From Harmonia axyridis (lineage: Eukaryota > Arthropoda > Insecta > Coleoptera > Coccinellidae), in the NCBI RefSeq assembly GCF_914767665.1, contig NC_059502.1, positions 28,662,812-28,726,811 of the forward strand: DNA of 64,000 bases. The letters are read 5' to 3'. A program made the position numbers and the translations under genes. The notes under the pieces are model-generated. The model had not been told where the DNA came from and did no database searches. It saw only the letters and a list, made by a program, of their open reading frames with translations. Below are positions 10,454 through 20,990 of this stretch, one piece after another (the first letter of the stretch is position 1; each line of letters begins with the position of its first letter).

Positions 10454-12639
10454 GCGCATCAGCAATCAAAAACTTGGAATCTTATTGTAATGAACCTTGT
10501 ACAGTTATATTAAATTGTAGTCCTGAAGATAAACACCTCTGTAGTGGTTCATGTGGATCGTGTTACCAAGGGAGGATACATAGGAGGTGCAAAAATAAAT
10601 GCAGTAGAATATTACTCTGTAATCATACATGCACTGGATTTTGTCGAGAATCCTGTTTGCCTTGTTCGAAGAAATGTTCATACAAATGTAAACATAGCGT
10701 TTGTCAGAATCGTTGTGGTGATGCATGTATCATGTGTAAAGAACCATGTAATAGAAATTGTCCTCATCAGAAATGTAAAAAGAAGTGTGGAGAAATTTGT
10801 AGTGTACCTCCATGTGAAGAGCCATGCAATAAAAATCTTAAATGTGGTCATCCTTGCATTGGCTTCTGTAGTGAGCCTTGCCCACCTCTGTGTCGAATTT
10901 GTAATAAAGAGGAAGTTGAAGAATTTTTCTTTGGGACAGAAGATGAAGAAAATGCAAGGTTCGTTTTATTGAATGATTGTGGTCATATACTTGAAAATAA
11001 TGGCATGCAAAACTGGCTATGCCAAGATGAAAAACAAATCAAATTCAAAGAATGTCCGAAATGCAAGACGAAAATATTTACTACTGAGAGATACAGTGAT
11101 TATATCAAGAGGGCTATAGATGATATTTCAAAGGCTAAAATAGCAGGGATTGGAACGAGAGAAAGTATTACTGAAAAACGTTCAGAATTAATAATTAAAA
11201 TTCAAAATCTTGCCTTTCCAAGTAAGTAACTCTGAGAATCTCTTTAGCACAAAAGCAATTTACACTATGCTTTATCATTTCTCCTTCTTTCACAGAATTT
11301 ACCAAGTCATATTGTAAGTCGTCAAATTTCTCAGAATACATTTTTTCAACTAAACCTATCATTTGATAGGTTTTAAAATTAAAAAATTGGAATCCCCAGT
11401 CCCCAGAAGGTCAATCAATTTTTGTACCAAATTTTGTGTAATTGGAATGGCTCCTCAATTGTTCCGACGACTTTATATAACCAATCTAGTAGTTCTACCC
11501 AGCTGCGCAATTGTAGCAATCGCGTAGCTGGGCGGCGGAGGTACGAGATTGCTAGAATTGTGATTGGTTAGGTAAAGTTGTCGAAATCTGCAGTCGTCAG
11601 AGACTGTCCGAGGAAAACGTACCTTAAGGTAGACTCATTTTTAAAATTTTTTCGGATTTGCAGATTCTGAAAAATGTTTCTGATTCCCCATATTCTTAAA
11701 CGTGAATTGCAATTTTTTTTTATCGAAGCATTTCAAAGGTTTATAACTGAAAATTTCGAGCTTAAAATTGTGCAAAAAAGTGCACCTAAAGCTCACTTTG
11801 TGTTATCACAATTATAGTAAATGTTGAAATGAACATCTCATATTTTTTTTAATATAAAAAATTGTTAATTTCTTATAGGTACTTTGGTTGTTTCTGTTGT
11901 ATTATTGAAATATAAGAAAAGTTTATTATCTCGTTTGGAAGATGTTACTGAGTTGAAACGACGTCAAGTGTTCACTTTGATAGAATTGAATGTTATTGAA
12001 ATAAAATATCAGCTTATGGAGCAAGTTTTTAAAATAATGAAAATGCACCAATTTGAAAGTATATCAACTTCTTTGATACCCCATGTGAAAGCCCAAATTG
12101 AATTTATTTTTGATAATTTATTAAGAGAAATGGATGATATAACAACAACTGAAATTGAAGATATCCAAAGAGAAATCAACAGATTGCATAGAATGATTGA
12201 AATATTACCATTATTGAGGATATGTCAAAATGCAAATCAGAGCACTAGACAAGAAATTTTGAATGTTGACAACCTAATCAATACATTACACAAGTTTGAT
12301 GATGAGAAGAATAACACTGTAAAGATAGAGTTAAAATCTCTTGCAAAGAAGCACTCTTTGCTAGCTGTAAGTGAAGAGGAAAAACAACAAATTGTGAAAC
12401 TTATAGGGCTAAGCAAAGGTCACTGGTATAAATGTCCCAATGGACATCCTTATGCTATAGGTGAATGTGGTGGTGCTATGGAAGAAAGTATATGTGTAGA
12501 ATGCAAAGTACCTATTGGAGGCCGCTCTCATAGACTACTACCAACAAATAGTGTAGCAACTTTTATGGATGGAGCTACTTATTCAGCTTATTCAGATCAG
12601 CAAAACATGGCAAATTATAATTTAAATGATATCCTTTGA
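10454..12639 (+). CDS. ZNFX1: ZNFX1-like NFX1-type zinc finger protein, last two exons
   Basis: Two exons join in frame: 10454-11221 (acceptor TAG at 10451-10453, donor GTAAGT at 11222) and 11879-12639 (acceptor AG at 11877-11878, stop TGA). The first exon encodes repeated Cys-rich NFX1-type fingers such as 'CGHPCIGFCSEPCPPLC', then 'FFGTEDEENARFVLLNDCGH', a signature of ZNFX1 proteins. The second encodes a helical region and ends with an RZ-type zinc finger, 'HWYKCPNGHPYAIGECGGAM'. In other animals ZNFX1 is a large SF1 helicase that binds RNA, with roles in antiviral dsRNA sensing (vertebrates) and small-RNA inheritance (worms). The helicase-encoding exons are not seen in the first 10 kb, so they lie left of this window or are lost. 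The open frame continues straight to the splice acceptor with no internal start needed. The frame is unbroken over about 508 residues. Confidence 0.92.
11462..11587. mobile_element. MITE-like palindrome in ZNFX1 intron
   Basis: An imperfect inverted repeat spans about 126 bp. CGACGACTTTATATAACCAA at the left is echoed by the complement of TTGGTTAGGTAAAGTTGTCG at the right, and the centre holds CCCAGCTGCGC and GCGTAGCTGGG. It sits wholly within the intron between the two ZNFX1 exons and interrupts no coding sequence. Confidence 0.6.
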
Positions 12640-12889
12640 AATCTATAAAAAAACATTATATCTATTACATTATTAGTTTTGGTGTTGGTAGTACAATTTA
12701 AATTCATATGAATATTATGTTTTGTTCAGATATAGTATTTTGCTTTTAGTTTTTTTTTTTAATAGTTATTTTGGCATGTTACTGATTAATTGATGAATTC
12801 TTATTCGGACACATTATTATACTATTTAACTATATACTATATAAAATTTATATGTCTTGTTAATCCCAGTTTGTATTCTGATTTACTAG

Positions 12890-12895
12890 ATTAAA
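12890..12895 (+). terminator. Possible ZNFX1 poly(A) signal ATTAAA
   Basis: An ATTAAA hexamer about 250 bp after the stop codon. No canonical AATAAA is seen nearer, so the assignment is tentative. Confidence 0.3.
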
Positions 12896-13289
12896 TTCAA
12901 CTGAAATGACCTTGACATTTTCAGTGTTGACGAAAATTTTCCTTTGTGTGATTGTAAATATGGCTTGGAATTTTTTGTTGTTTGTTTCCACCTTTTTTGA
13001 GGCGAGTTAAATTCCAATATTCAACTTATAATGGATTAGAAAAACCTATTTACTTTGATCTAACGGCCTTTGGGTCATTATGCACTGAAATACTTTCCAC
13101 TAATGAAAGTGAGAGGGTGAAAGAAAGAGTATGGTATTCACAGGTGCCAAGAATATACAGATTAGGACCAATCAAAAGAGAATGCTCTGCTCCAATGCAG
13201 AACTGGCATATCGGACATTTTGCCGGTTTGCAAAGTCAGTTGAAACAAGACATGCATGGGCGAGTTCTGAAAGTCAGCACTGTTTAATG

Positions 13290-14050
13290 CCTTTAATACC
13301 ATTCCTTATACTATGGTACGGCTTACTGTCACACGCATTGCAGTGGAAGGTTGTTTCCTTTCTCTTCTTATTGTTTTGTAACACCAGAAATATCTTCTGG
13401 ACAAAATTCTTACATTATTCCCTGTCAGTGGTGATAGGGGCTTTTGAGGCATTAGGCTCTCGATTATACTGATTCTAAAATCATACATAGTCATTTTACT
13501 TTTTGTTAGTTTTTTGAATAATGAGTAGGAATTGAGCAACAACATTTGAAGAATGAGCAAGCCAAGCTTTTTATACCATCTTATACATTTCCTTTCACAA
13601 GGGTAATACACCATCAGCTGGTCTTGTCGATCCACCCCACTCATAACCTATTGTATTGATACACTGGATTGGGTTTTTCTTTTTCGCCGTTCAATTTATC
13701 TATATAATTCATCATTTCATTTTTAAATTCGGTGGTAATGTAGAGGACGTCCCGCTTGTCACGCCATTTTCCTATCAGTACTCCGTTTTGACTACATCGT
13801 TATATTGTTTCTCCTTTTTTTTTTAATTTTATTTTTGATCTCGACTGGAACATTTTTTCTGTCAATTCTCATTGTACCTGTGCAGTATGTTTTACGTGTG
13901 GATAGTTTGAGCGCAAAGTCGTAACCATTGTAATAATTATCCATAAATATTGCCCGGAATCTAGAAACTCTTCCATCAAATCAAGTACTACATTGGAAGC
14001 ATGGTTTTTGCCTCCAAAATCATCCAGTTGTCCTGTGAAAAAACTGAACG
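13290..14050 (-). pseudogene. Decayed piggyBac-type transposase
   Basis: On the minus strand, broken frames give the piggyBac path. 'DFGGKNHASNVVLDLMEEFL' is followed by a 'MDNYYNGYDFALKLSTRKTY' block and 'CTGTMRIDRKNV', then 'KRDVLYITTEFK', and an open piece at 13644-13306 with 'SGVDRQDQLMVYYPCERKC' and 'IRWYKKLGLLILQMLLLNSY'. The Asp residues of the MDNYYN and GVDRQDQ motifs correspond to catalytic positions of the family. Several frameshifts separate the blocks, the N-terminal part is missing, and no terminal repeats were found. The C-terminal Cys-rich finger is not recognisable. Confidence 0.82.
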
Positions 14051-14219
14051 CCCCAATAGGGTCAAAGAATTATTTCAAGGAAACATTTAGTTACGCACAG
14101 GTAGTTAATTTTAGAATTGAAAACCTCTGTAACTCACCATGTTTATTTATGTTGAATAAACATTATTATTATTATTATTTCCGACCTGAAAACTTTGGAT
14201 TAACAGATTTGCCAAAAAA

Positions 14220-14489
14220 TATACATGGAGAATTCTTCAAAATCACAGAGCTGAGAATATTCAGAGTGGAAAAAACCCAGACTGTATTTCGTATAAAAAC
14301 TCCTATGATGAAGAAGACTTCAGTGAAGTTTCACTGTAAACCCGCCGAAAGAAAAACCCTCTTGACATGAACTTGAAAATAGCCTATCAGAAAAAAGTTG
14401 GATTTCCAGAAAACAAAAAGAAGACACTGTTGAACCTTTTTGAAAAAAGAATAATTCCCTTTTACTACACGGATTATATGAATCAGTAA
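14220..14489 (+). pseudogene. Short decayed coding remnant, unknown
   Basis: A plus-strand frame with one internal stop ends in a 40-residue piece (14367-14489) rich in Lys and aromatic residues, 'KKTLLNLFEKRIIPFYYTDY'. Its general look recalls C-termini of transposon-linked proteins in insects, but no family can be named. It lies just beyond the piggyBac remnant, on the opposite strand. Confidence 0.25.
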
Positions 14490-15175
14490 AAGCTTGTTAA
14501 CGTTACTGTTGTGTTAGATGTTCCTGAAATGAACAATGCCAAAAAATAAATGACTAATATCAAGAGAAAAATATCAATTTTTTAACTAGGTTCCTCCCCT
14601 AATGAAAGTACCTTTGTATTGTGTGTAATAGTGCAAAACTAGATGTTTTAGATTTATTCAATCAGCTAGAATTTAATCATTGAAAAAAAAGAATTACAAT
14701 TTATGGAAAAACACATTTCAAAATGAATTACCAAACTGAAAAAGCCATCATGCAGACACAAATATGTTTCAGTTATTCATTACTATAACCTCATAGTATT
14801 AAACAGTGTTGAATGATGGATTGGAATCCATTACTTTTCTCAATATCAAGATATTTCTAATGATGGAAATTACAACGGCTCTTCCTGAAAGTTATGCATT
14901 TTCTAGTTGTGACAGATTTCTTTTAGATGATCGATATGTTATCGAATAATTCTAAGATTATGATCATTTCTGTGAAGAAAATATTCACATTTCATAGTTA
15001 TTCAATTATTAATTTTCAACATCCCAATAAATTAGTTAAAATCAAGGAATAAAATAGTTTTTTATCATAACTTTTAATGTTCAAATATAAAAACATTCTT
15101 ATCACAGTGGGAAGTTGTTTTTTGCTTTAATGAACACAAATTAGCTTCAGCCTATGTAATCAAGATCACATAGGA
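14490..15175. other. Intergenic, no gene seen
   Basis: AT-rich sequence downstream (3') of the MPV17L2-like gene. No coding or structural signal is recognised. Confidence 0.5.
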
Positions 15176-15181
15176 TTTATT
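15176..15181 (-). terminator. AATAAA overlapping the MPV17L2 stop codon
   Basis: On the minus strand the stop reads AGATAATAAATCC, so a perfect AATAAA begins inside the stop codon. If used, cleavage 10-30 bases on would leave almost no 3' UTR. Use is inferred only. Confidence 0.45.
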
Positions 15182-15752
15182 ATCTGTACTTAATACTTGA
15201 ATAATATATATCATATCCAAATGAAATGATGTTATCATATAATATTCGAAACCTACCAGGAATCAAATAAAAATTTATAAATTGAGCAGGAGGCCAAACT
15301 ATCCATTCAGCAATATATAAAGTGATAGATTTATTTTTTATTTCATTAAAAATTTCTTTACCCGTTTTTTTTTCTAAAAAACCAACTATAACAAACATAT
15401 TTACAATCACAAAAGGCGAGCATATCAATTGGTCTAAAATTAATTTCTTTACAACTATAGGAAAAGAAGCACCTGGGATAATCTTGTCCAAATATATATA
15501 CCAAAAATGGGTCAAAGCACCTGCACTCCCACCAGAAATTGACATGTTTTTGGTTCTCGTTAAGTTGTACTCCGTTGTTGTACCCTTTGTTTTTTCATAT
15601 TGCTGCTCTACGAAGTCTCCAGCACCAGAAAGAGTGAAAGAGATGAACACATTTGTATAAAATAAATACTTTTTAGAAAATGCTTTTCTTGCGGTACTTT
15701 TAACATTTTTCAATTCAAATGCTTTGAAAAAATGCCTGTAATTGGGAGGCAT
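15180..15752 (-). CDS. MPV17L2: MPV17L2-like mitochondrial membrane protein
   Basis: A complete 190-residue frame belongs to the Mpv17/PMP22 family of small four-helix membrane proteins. Family marks are the early 'SGAGDFVEQQ' block (residues 42-51), 'GALTHFWYIYLDKIIPG' (78-94), 'DQLICSPF' (107-114) and the C-terminal signature 'WPPAQFINFYLIP' (153-165), followed by 'RILYDNIISFGYDIY'. The length matches the family (about 180-220 aa). The MPV17L2 assignment is by overall resemblance. In vertebrates that member is an inner mitochondrial membrane protein linked to mitoribosome assembly. The first Met (MPPNYRHFF) is chosen as start. The segment before the first helix is basic, as expected for mitochondrial import. 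The gene appears intronless. Confidence 0.88.
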   Translation of the reverse strand: MPPNYRHFFKAFELKNVKSTARKAFSKKYLFYTNVFISFTLSGAGDFVEQQYEKTKGTTTEYNLTRTKNMSISGGSAGALTHFWYIYLDKIIPGASFPIVVKKLILDQLICSPFVIVNMFVIVGFLEKKTGKEIFNEIKNKSITLYIAEWIVWPPAQFINFYLIPGRFRILYDNIISFGYDIYYSSIKYR

Positions 15753-15779
15753 TACCCGTATAAAATTTTAAAGGTTAGA

Positions 15780-16310
15780 TCATATTAGAATTTTGATTAT
15801 GTCACTATGTCCATAACCTTCTACATTTATCTAGGCTCCGGCTATGCTCATAGACCATAGACTTATAATAACAATAATAATTATTATTCTATGCTTTTTT
15901 CTTCTTCATTTACTTCTCCATTTCGGAGAATGGCTTTGGCTATCATTGCTACATTGCATCTGAAAATAAGAATGCAGCGCCAACGTGAGCAGACGTAGAA
16001 CTATAAATGTTGACATTGGAGTGTTTTGTTGTATTAGTTGTGTGTGTATTTGCTCTATTTAAATTTGAATTCACAATAAATATTAAAACTTTTCAGACTT
16101 CTATAGTGAACAAGTGTGTTACTGTGTATATAATATTTTCATTTTAGGTAAAGGCGGTAGGTATCATCATTTGTTTCAGTTTAGTCTAGTGATATTGAAA
16201 GTTATGCAAGGTTGGAAGACTGAAAAATGACGAATAACAACCGTGTGCATATAATATGTGAACGGTTCAATCAACATTATTATACTACAGGATTCTAATA
16301 GTACCTTTTT
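15780..16310. other. Intergenic, no gene recognised
   Basis: Low-complexity AT-rich DNA including a short AATAATAATTATTATT stretch near 15870-15890. Nothing coding is recognised. Confidence 0.5.
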
Positions 16311-16319
16311 TAGGTCCAA

Positions 16320-16463
16320 ATGGCAAGACTGAGTTTAGTAGAATACTTGGGGTATCTTAAAGGTACAAACACTTCTAGAAGTGTTTATGAAGGTGAAGAA
16401 GTTTTAAATGTTGGTCACATAATAAAAATGTTAGATGTTATTTGCATGACTAATAAACTTTAG
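16320..16463 (+). pseudogene. Short exon-like remnant of a SWIM-protein type
   Basis: A 47-residue frame is preceded by a good splice acceptor (poly-T then TAG at 16311-16313) and ends in TAG. It contains 'LVEYLGYLKGTNTSRSVYEG' and 'EEVLNVGHIIK'. This resembles the segment before the SWIM zinc finger in a family of uncharacterised insect proteins linked to transposons ('SVYEGE..LN.GHI'). The Cys-rich finger itself does not follow. It is most likely a broken fragment; the recognition is from memory of the motif pattern only. Confidence 0.35.
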
Positions 16464-16642
16464 TTGAAAGTTTTTTTACTTATCCGAATTGATCATTTCA
16501 CATTACCCTTCAATTATACAGTCCCAACAAAATATTACAAATGCTAATGTATTGAATATTTTTAGGAATATTACAGAAATTCTATTTTTATTTATTTATT
16601 AAGAGATAACTCAATTTACATAAAATGTTTCTAAAAATAAAT

Positions 16643-18017
16643 TTATATAACTAACTTCCTGGGTATCCTGCTCTCAACATCAGCTGAAGCAGTTGCTTCA
16701 ACGTTGAATTCTATTGCCATATGGTCTGACATGGATGGCTCTTCTGAGACCCTCCGGGGATGGTTCTTGACCATCCCCGCAATAAAAGGTGTCGCCAGTG
16801 TAAGGTCAATTACTTCCCTTCTGATCGCATTCATGAAGGTTGGACTATTACCCACATTTACTATCTCTATGTTAGTAGAAAACAGAGAATCAAGCAAATC
16901 CTCACCTCTATGATTTATATCTGTGCTGCCCCATACTTTGTGGTGTGCGTTCGCATCGCAGCCCAGAATCAGTTGTTTCTTCCCCATGCGGCACCATTCG
17001 ATGAGGCGTTGTACTTCCTCCGGTGGTGGGCTGATGGCGTCTCCTGGAAAATATCCTGAGGCGATAACCAGCTGCCTCTTGATGTTCTCAGTTCGCACCT
17101 CAACCAGTGCCGCAGCAAGATCCCTTGTCAGGAACTCTGTAAGTGGAAGACAGGTTAGTCCCCTTCTGAGTATTATTAGGGCTCTTGGACTTACTGCCTT
17201 ATCACAGTATATCGTCTGATATACTTTGTTTGGTAGGCATCTTACTTGGCCTCCATTGATCCAGGGCTCTTGTATCAGCCCTATATCAACATGCCTTCTA
17301 GATGTTCTCCAGCATAAGGCACTAGAGGTTGCCTTCGAGTGCTGGAGGTTTATCTGAAGGCATGTAAGACATCTGCTCCTTATGAGGTTGGATGTCCGCT
17401 AGGCTTTTCGGAAGGGACCGCAGGTTTTTTTCGTCGGACCCCCCCTTATCACGCCTTTGCGGATCAGCCCTCCCCCCAGAGCTGGTGGTCGGTTTTGTGG
17501 CCTCTTCATTTCCTGGAGGCTTCACCACCTTCTTCTTTACCTCCCCTTTGGGCCTTTTCGACGCCGGACCAGAGGTTGAGGCCTAAGGTGCTCCTCTCCT
17601 CTCGGTCATTGTCTTTGGTCCCTTAAGGCGAAGATTTGTTTGGCCGAAAAAGTAATTTATCCGACAACTCTTCGCTCTAAGTCCCTCGACCGATGTTCTA
17701 TCAGCCGAGATGACAATCTCGAGCATGGGTCCTGATGGTCCCCTTCGAAGGACTCTCCAGCTGGAGGTTTTGAGCCCTGCGTTCTGATTCTCTACCGCCT
17801 TGAGAATTTTCTCATTGGAGAGATCATGGCTGTCGGGGAGATATCCGACCAGGATCTCCGGGTGAGGCAGTTCTGCCTCTTCGGCTATCCTCAGATCAGC
17901 TCCCTCCCAGGGTTTGAGTTTTGGCTGTATGCTCTTCAGCCACTCCACAGTGGCTTTGTCAGAGCATGTCAGCCCAAGCCAGCTTGGCCTCATATGCAGT
18001 TGCTGGAACGTAGGCGT
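16643..18017 (-). mobile_element. R1-type LINE remnant (ORF1 end and endonuclease)
   Basis: On the minus strand, 18035-17583 encodes an ORF1-type DUF4780-like region ('LGLTCSDKATVEWLKSIQP', 'PHPEILVGYLPDSHDLSNEK'). It is followed by a linker and an overlapping second frame starting 'INLQHSK' near 17350. That frame continues into an apurinic-type endonuclease: 'DIGLIQEPWINGGQVR', 'GYFPGD', 'LGCDANAHHKVWGSTDIN', 'VIDLTLATP' and 'EPSMSDHMAIEF'. These motifs suit the R1 clade. The frame stops at 16643, just where the reverse transcriptase should begin, and the whole RT half is missing. The upstream end fuses directly to a Gypsy LTR at about 18018. The element is broken at both ends, probably by deletion or recombination. 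Confidence 0.82.
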
Positions 18018-18225
18018 TATGGCGAAAAAGTACATGCGACCGAGCTGCAGAGACCTAAGTGACCAGCGACCCTTAAAAATGATTAGGTCTAAATATCATC
18101 TTCTTCATACTCTTTTAATGGGTTGGAAATAAATTGAATAAGTATTTCTATCCCGTTCTTTTATTTCCCTAATTTGTCCTTGGCTGTGAACTATTTTAGT
18201 CACAGTATAAGGACCACAACCCACA
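18018..18225 (+). repeat. 5' LTR, truncated at its left end
   Basis: Matches 20785-20990 of the 3' LTR, e.g. GACCAGCGACCC and CAAGGACAAATTAGGGAAAT (complement), ending in CCACA. The left 300 or so bases are replaced by the R1-type remnant. Confidence 0.88.
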
Positions 18226-18228
18226 AAT

Positions 18229-18246
18229 TGGTGACCCTGAAGTGAT
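18229..18246 (+). promoter_or_regulatory. Primer-binding site-like sequence
   Basis: TGGTGACCCTGAAGTGAT begins three bases after the 5' LTR. Starting with TGG fits pairing with the CCA end of a tRNA. The tRNA is not identified. Confidence 0.65.
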
Positions 18247-18274
18247 TTGAAGAAGAAGAGAATCCCGAAGAAAA

Positions 18275-18646
18275 TTGTCACAAGAAGCCCAGGTATCAAG
18301 AGTCGCCGTCCGGATGCCAGAATTTGTCGCCACCGATCCCGAGTTATGGTTCGCCATGGCTGAAGGAAGTATCCACAGCGCAGGGGTGACACAGGACTGG
18401 ACTATCCCCGACCAGTATCCTGTGAGGCACATACAGGACTACGCTCACATCCTCCAAGTGAAGAAAATCTTCTCTTCTCTCGATCTAGTGCGAGCGTACA
18501 ACCAGATTCCTCTAGCCGAAGAAGACATACTTAAGACCGCCATCACGATTCCATTTGGGTTATTCGAGTTCCCATTCATGACGTTTGGACTCAGGAACGC
18601 TGCCCAGACCTTCCAGGGATTCATCGATGAAATTCTAGAGGACTAG
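18275..18646 (+). pseudogene. Gag-reverse transcriptase deletion fusion
   Basis: A 123-residue frame starts with a gag-like piece ('MPEFVATDPELWFAMAE', the conserved start of many insect Gypsy gag regions). It then switches to reverse transcriptase ('YPVRHIQDYAHIL', 'KIFSSLDLVRAYNQIPLAEE', 'FPFMTFGLRNAAQTFQGFID'). Most of gag, the protease and the RT N-terminus are missing, so the join reflects an internal deletion around residue 45. Downstream RT pieces (18647-18821) are frameshifted and lack the usual YIDD-containing middle, seen only as 'YIND'. Confidence 0.85.
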
Positions 18647-18821
18647 ACTTCTACTTCAGCTACATCAATGACGTGCTGATCGTCCTCAATCCAGCGAAGT
18701 GTATTTTCGGACAATCAGAGGTGAAGTTCCTAGGCTACTTCGTCTCTGCTGAAGGTCCGATAGAGTCCAAGATATTCTGGAGTACAGCCAACCGTCAACC
18801 GCCAAAGACCTTCGAAGATTT

Positions 18822-19475
18822 TTGGGTATGTTAAACTTCTATCGTCGTTTCATACCCAGAGCATCACAGACATTGGGGCCGCTCAACGACCTTCTAGTTC
18901 CCACATTAAAAGGGAAGGCGAGTATCCAGTGGACCCCAGAAGCCACTACAGCCTTTGCAGAAGGGAAGAAGATGCTAGCCTCAGCAACATTGCTGGCGCA
19001 CCCCAAGGATGGTGCACCTTCAGCCCTGGTGACCGACGCATCAGACACTGCAGTCGGAGCGACCCTTCAGCAAATGGTCAACAGCGAATGGCAACCACTG
19101 GCATTTTTCTCGAAGAAGCTGTTACCACCAAAAACCCGATATGGAGCCTACGACCGAGAACTGCTAGCAATTTACCTAGCTATCAAACATTTCAGGCATA
19201 AGGTAGAAGCCCGAAACTTCGCGATCTTCACGTATCACAAGCCCCTAATATTTTCCTTCAAGCAGAAGCCAGAGAAATGCTCGCCCAGACAGTTCAGACA
19301 TCTGGACTACATCTCCCAGTTCTCCACCGACATACGCTACCTCCCAGGAGATCAGAACGTTGTCGCTGATGCCCTTTCGAGAGTGGACGAAATTACTTCT
19401 ATGCAGCATTGGCCAGATCACAAGAGAACGACAACGAGCTACGGAGATATCTGCAAGGCGATACAGGTGTGCTGA
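18822..19475 (+). pseudogene. Gypsy RT thumb, RNase H and linker
   Basis: A 217-residue frame begins 'GMLNFYRRFIPRASQTLGPL', the conserved RT/RNase H boundary. It continues through RNase H with 'LVTDASDTAVGATLQQ' (Asp), 'YDRELLAIYLAIKHFRHKVE' (Glu), and then 'FRHLDYISQF' and 'GDQNVVADALSRV' (Asp). The catalytic DASD and REL motifs are present. The fragment is open but separated from RT and integrase by breaks. Confidence 0.88.
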
Positions 19476-20119
19476 TCCGGAAGATGGGGCCGCATGGATC
19501 AACCACCTTGGTGTACTGCGATACGTCGACCCCCCAAGCACGTCCATTCCTGACGAAGCCATTCGACACAATCCACAGATTGGCACACCCTAGTACCAAT
19601 GCCACAACGAAGATGGTGAAACAACGTTTCGTTTGGCCTTCAATTAACGCAGATTGCAGGAAATGGTCCCGCACCTGCTTAGAATGTCAGCGATCCAAAG
19701 TTACTCGTCACGTCATCACTCCACCAGGGACATTCACGCAACCAGTACGTCGATTTGATCATGTACACATAGACATTATCACCATGCCGTACGCCGAGGA
19801 CTACCGATACTGCCTCACCTGTGTCGACCGATTTACCAGAAGGCCAGAAGCTATTCCAATGCAGAACCAGGAAGCATCCACTATCGCTAAGGAGTTGGTG
19901 GAAAGAATCCATCGACAGCTCAAGGCAGCAATCAAATGCCACAGCAACGAACGATGGACCGAAACGCTTCCCAGTGTCATTCTGGGAATGAGAGCAGCCT
20001 GGCGGGAAGACATGAAAGCAACCGCTGCAGAAATGGTATACGGAGAGCCATTAAGATTGCCCGGAGAATTTTTATCTACAAGTACGGATGACAATGCAGA
20101 CACAGCCGACTTCGTATAG
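19409..20119 (+). pseudogene. Gypsy integrase with core deletion
   Basis: The frame contains the HHCC-type region ('HRLAHPSTNATTKMVKQRFV', 'CRKWSRTCLECQRSKV') and the first catalytic Asp region ('FDHVHIDIITMP', 'CLTCVDRFTRRPEAIPM'). Near 19905 it then jumps from 'TIAKELVERI' straight to 'HRQLKAAIKCH'. The stretch that should hold the second Asp and the Glu is deleted, so this integrase cannot be active. The frame continues through 'VILGMRAAWREDMKATAAEM'. A C-terminal tail runs on to about 20355 after a frameshift. Confidence 0.87.
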
Positions 20120-20478
20120 TGGATCTGAGGCAACAAATAAGAAGAATAAGACCCATCAACGCCAACCACCACGGAGAACGACCCAGCTTCGTGTTCAAAG
20201 AATTGGAAACGTCACCATTCGTTTTCGTCCGACATGAGGGCCCAAAATTAGGCCTGCACCCTACGACGGTGTCAATCGACCGATTGAAACCAGTTTACAT
20301 ATTCGGCAATCTCGAAAAGGAAGAGCATGAAGAGATCAGAAGGAAGATCCAGTAGAAAACGAAGCCAATAATCAAGCAGGGTCCCCGGAAACGAGAAAAA
20401 CCAGATCCGGTAGGAAGATACACTTCCCAAAGAAGTACCTAACAATGATTTCGTAACTTCGTTACTAGTGGGTGACTG

Positions 20479-20990
20479 TGTAAGGAATCTATCGATTCCC
20501 TCGAAAATATTCGACTTAAGTTAAATTTCGAACCAAAATGCTAAAAACAGAAGAACTCGGTGTAAAAACTTGGAATGATCGAAGCCACACCCCCTAAGGG
20601 ATCTGTAGAAAGGCTCTGCTAACGGTCGAATGGAAAAGGGCCTGAATACCCTTAAAACTCGGCATTTCAGGGCGAATAATTCAATTGAGTTCAGACCAGT
20701 CTACGAGAAACTACATCTTCAACATATGTGCAACACTTGCACCGACAACGAGAAGAGTAAAGATTTTCACATCTGTTCCGGACACCGGCGAAAAAGTAGA
20801 TGCGACCGACCGCAACGACCCAAGTGACCAGCGACCCTCAAAAACGATTAGATCTAAAAATCATCTTCTTCATATTCTTTTAGTGGGTTGGAAATAAATT
20901 GAATAAGTATTTCTATCCCGTTCTTTTATTTCCCTAATTTGTCCTTGGCCGTGAACTATTTTAGTCACATTATAAGGACCACAACGCACA
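20479..20990 (+). repeat. 3' LTR of the Gypsy element
   Basis: A 512-bp LTR starts TGTAAGGAATC and ends CGCACA. Both ends are supported by a second LTR copy (50462-54723, split), whose start also reads TGTA.GG. Downstream host sequence begins ATGTGTTACTAC. Confidence 0.88.

Larger units (their letters stand above)
18018..20990 (+). mobile_element. Internally deleted Gypsy-family LTR retrotransposon
   Basis: A truncated 5' LTR (18018-18225) and a full 3' LTR (20479-20990) flank shortened coding DNA. A primer-binding-like site TGGTGACCCTGAAGTG begins three bases after the 5' LTR. Coding order is a short gag piece, reverse transcriptase, RNase H and integrase, all incomplete. No clear target duplication was found, because the left LTR end is missing. 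It is not autonomous. Confidence 0.88.

Noticed and set aside
10544..10972. 142-codon frame overlapping the first ZNFX1 exon
   Set aside because: It is in another frame of a clearly coding exon with strong NFX1-finger homology.
12982..13472. Two plus-strand frames of over 100 codons beside the piggyBac remnant
   Set aside because: They do not resemble any protein, and the second overlaps piggyBac coding on the other strand.
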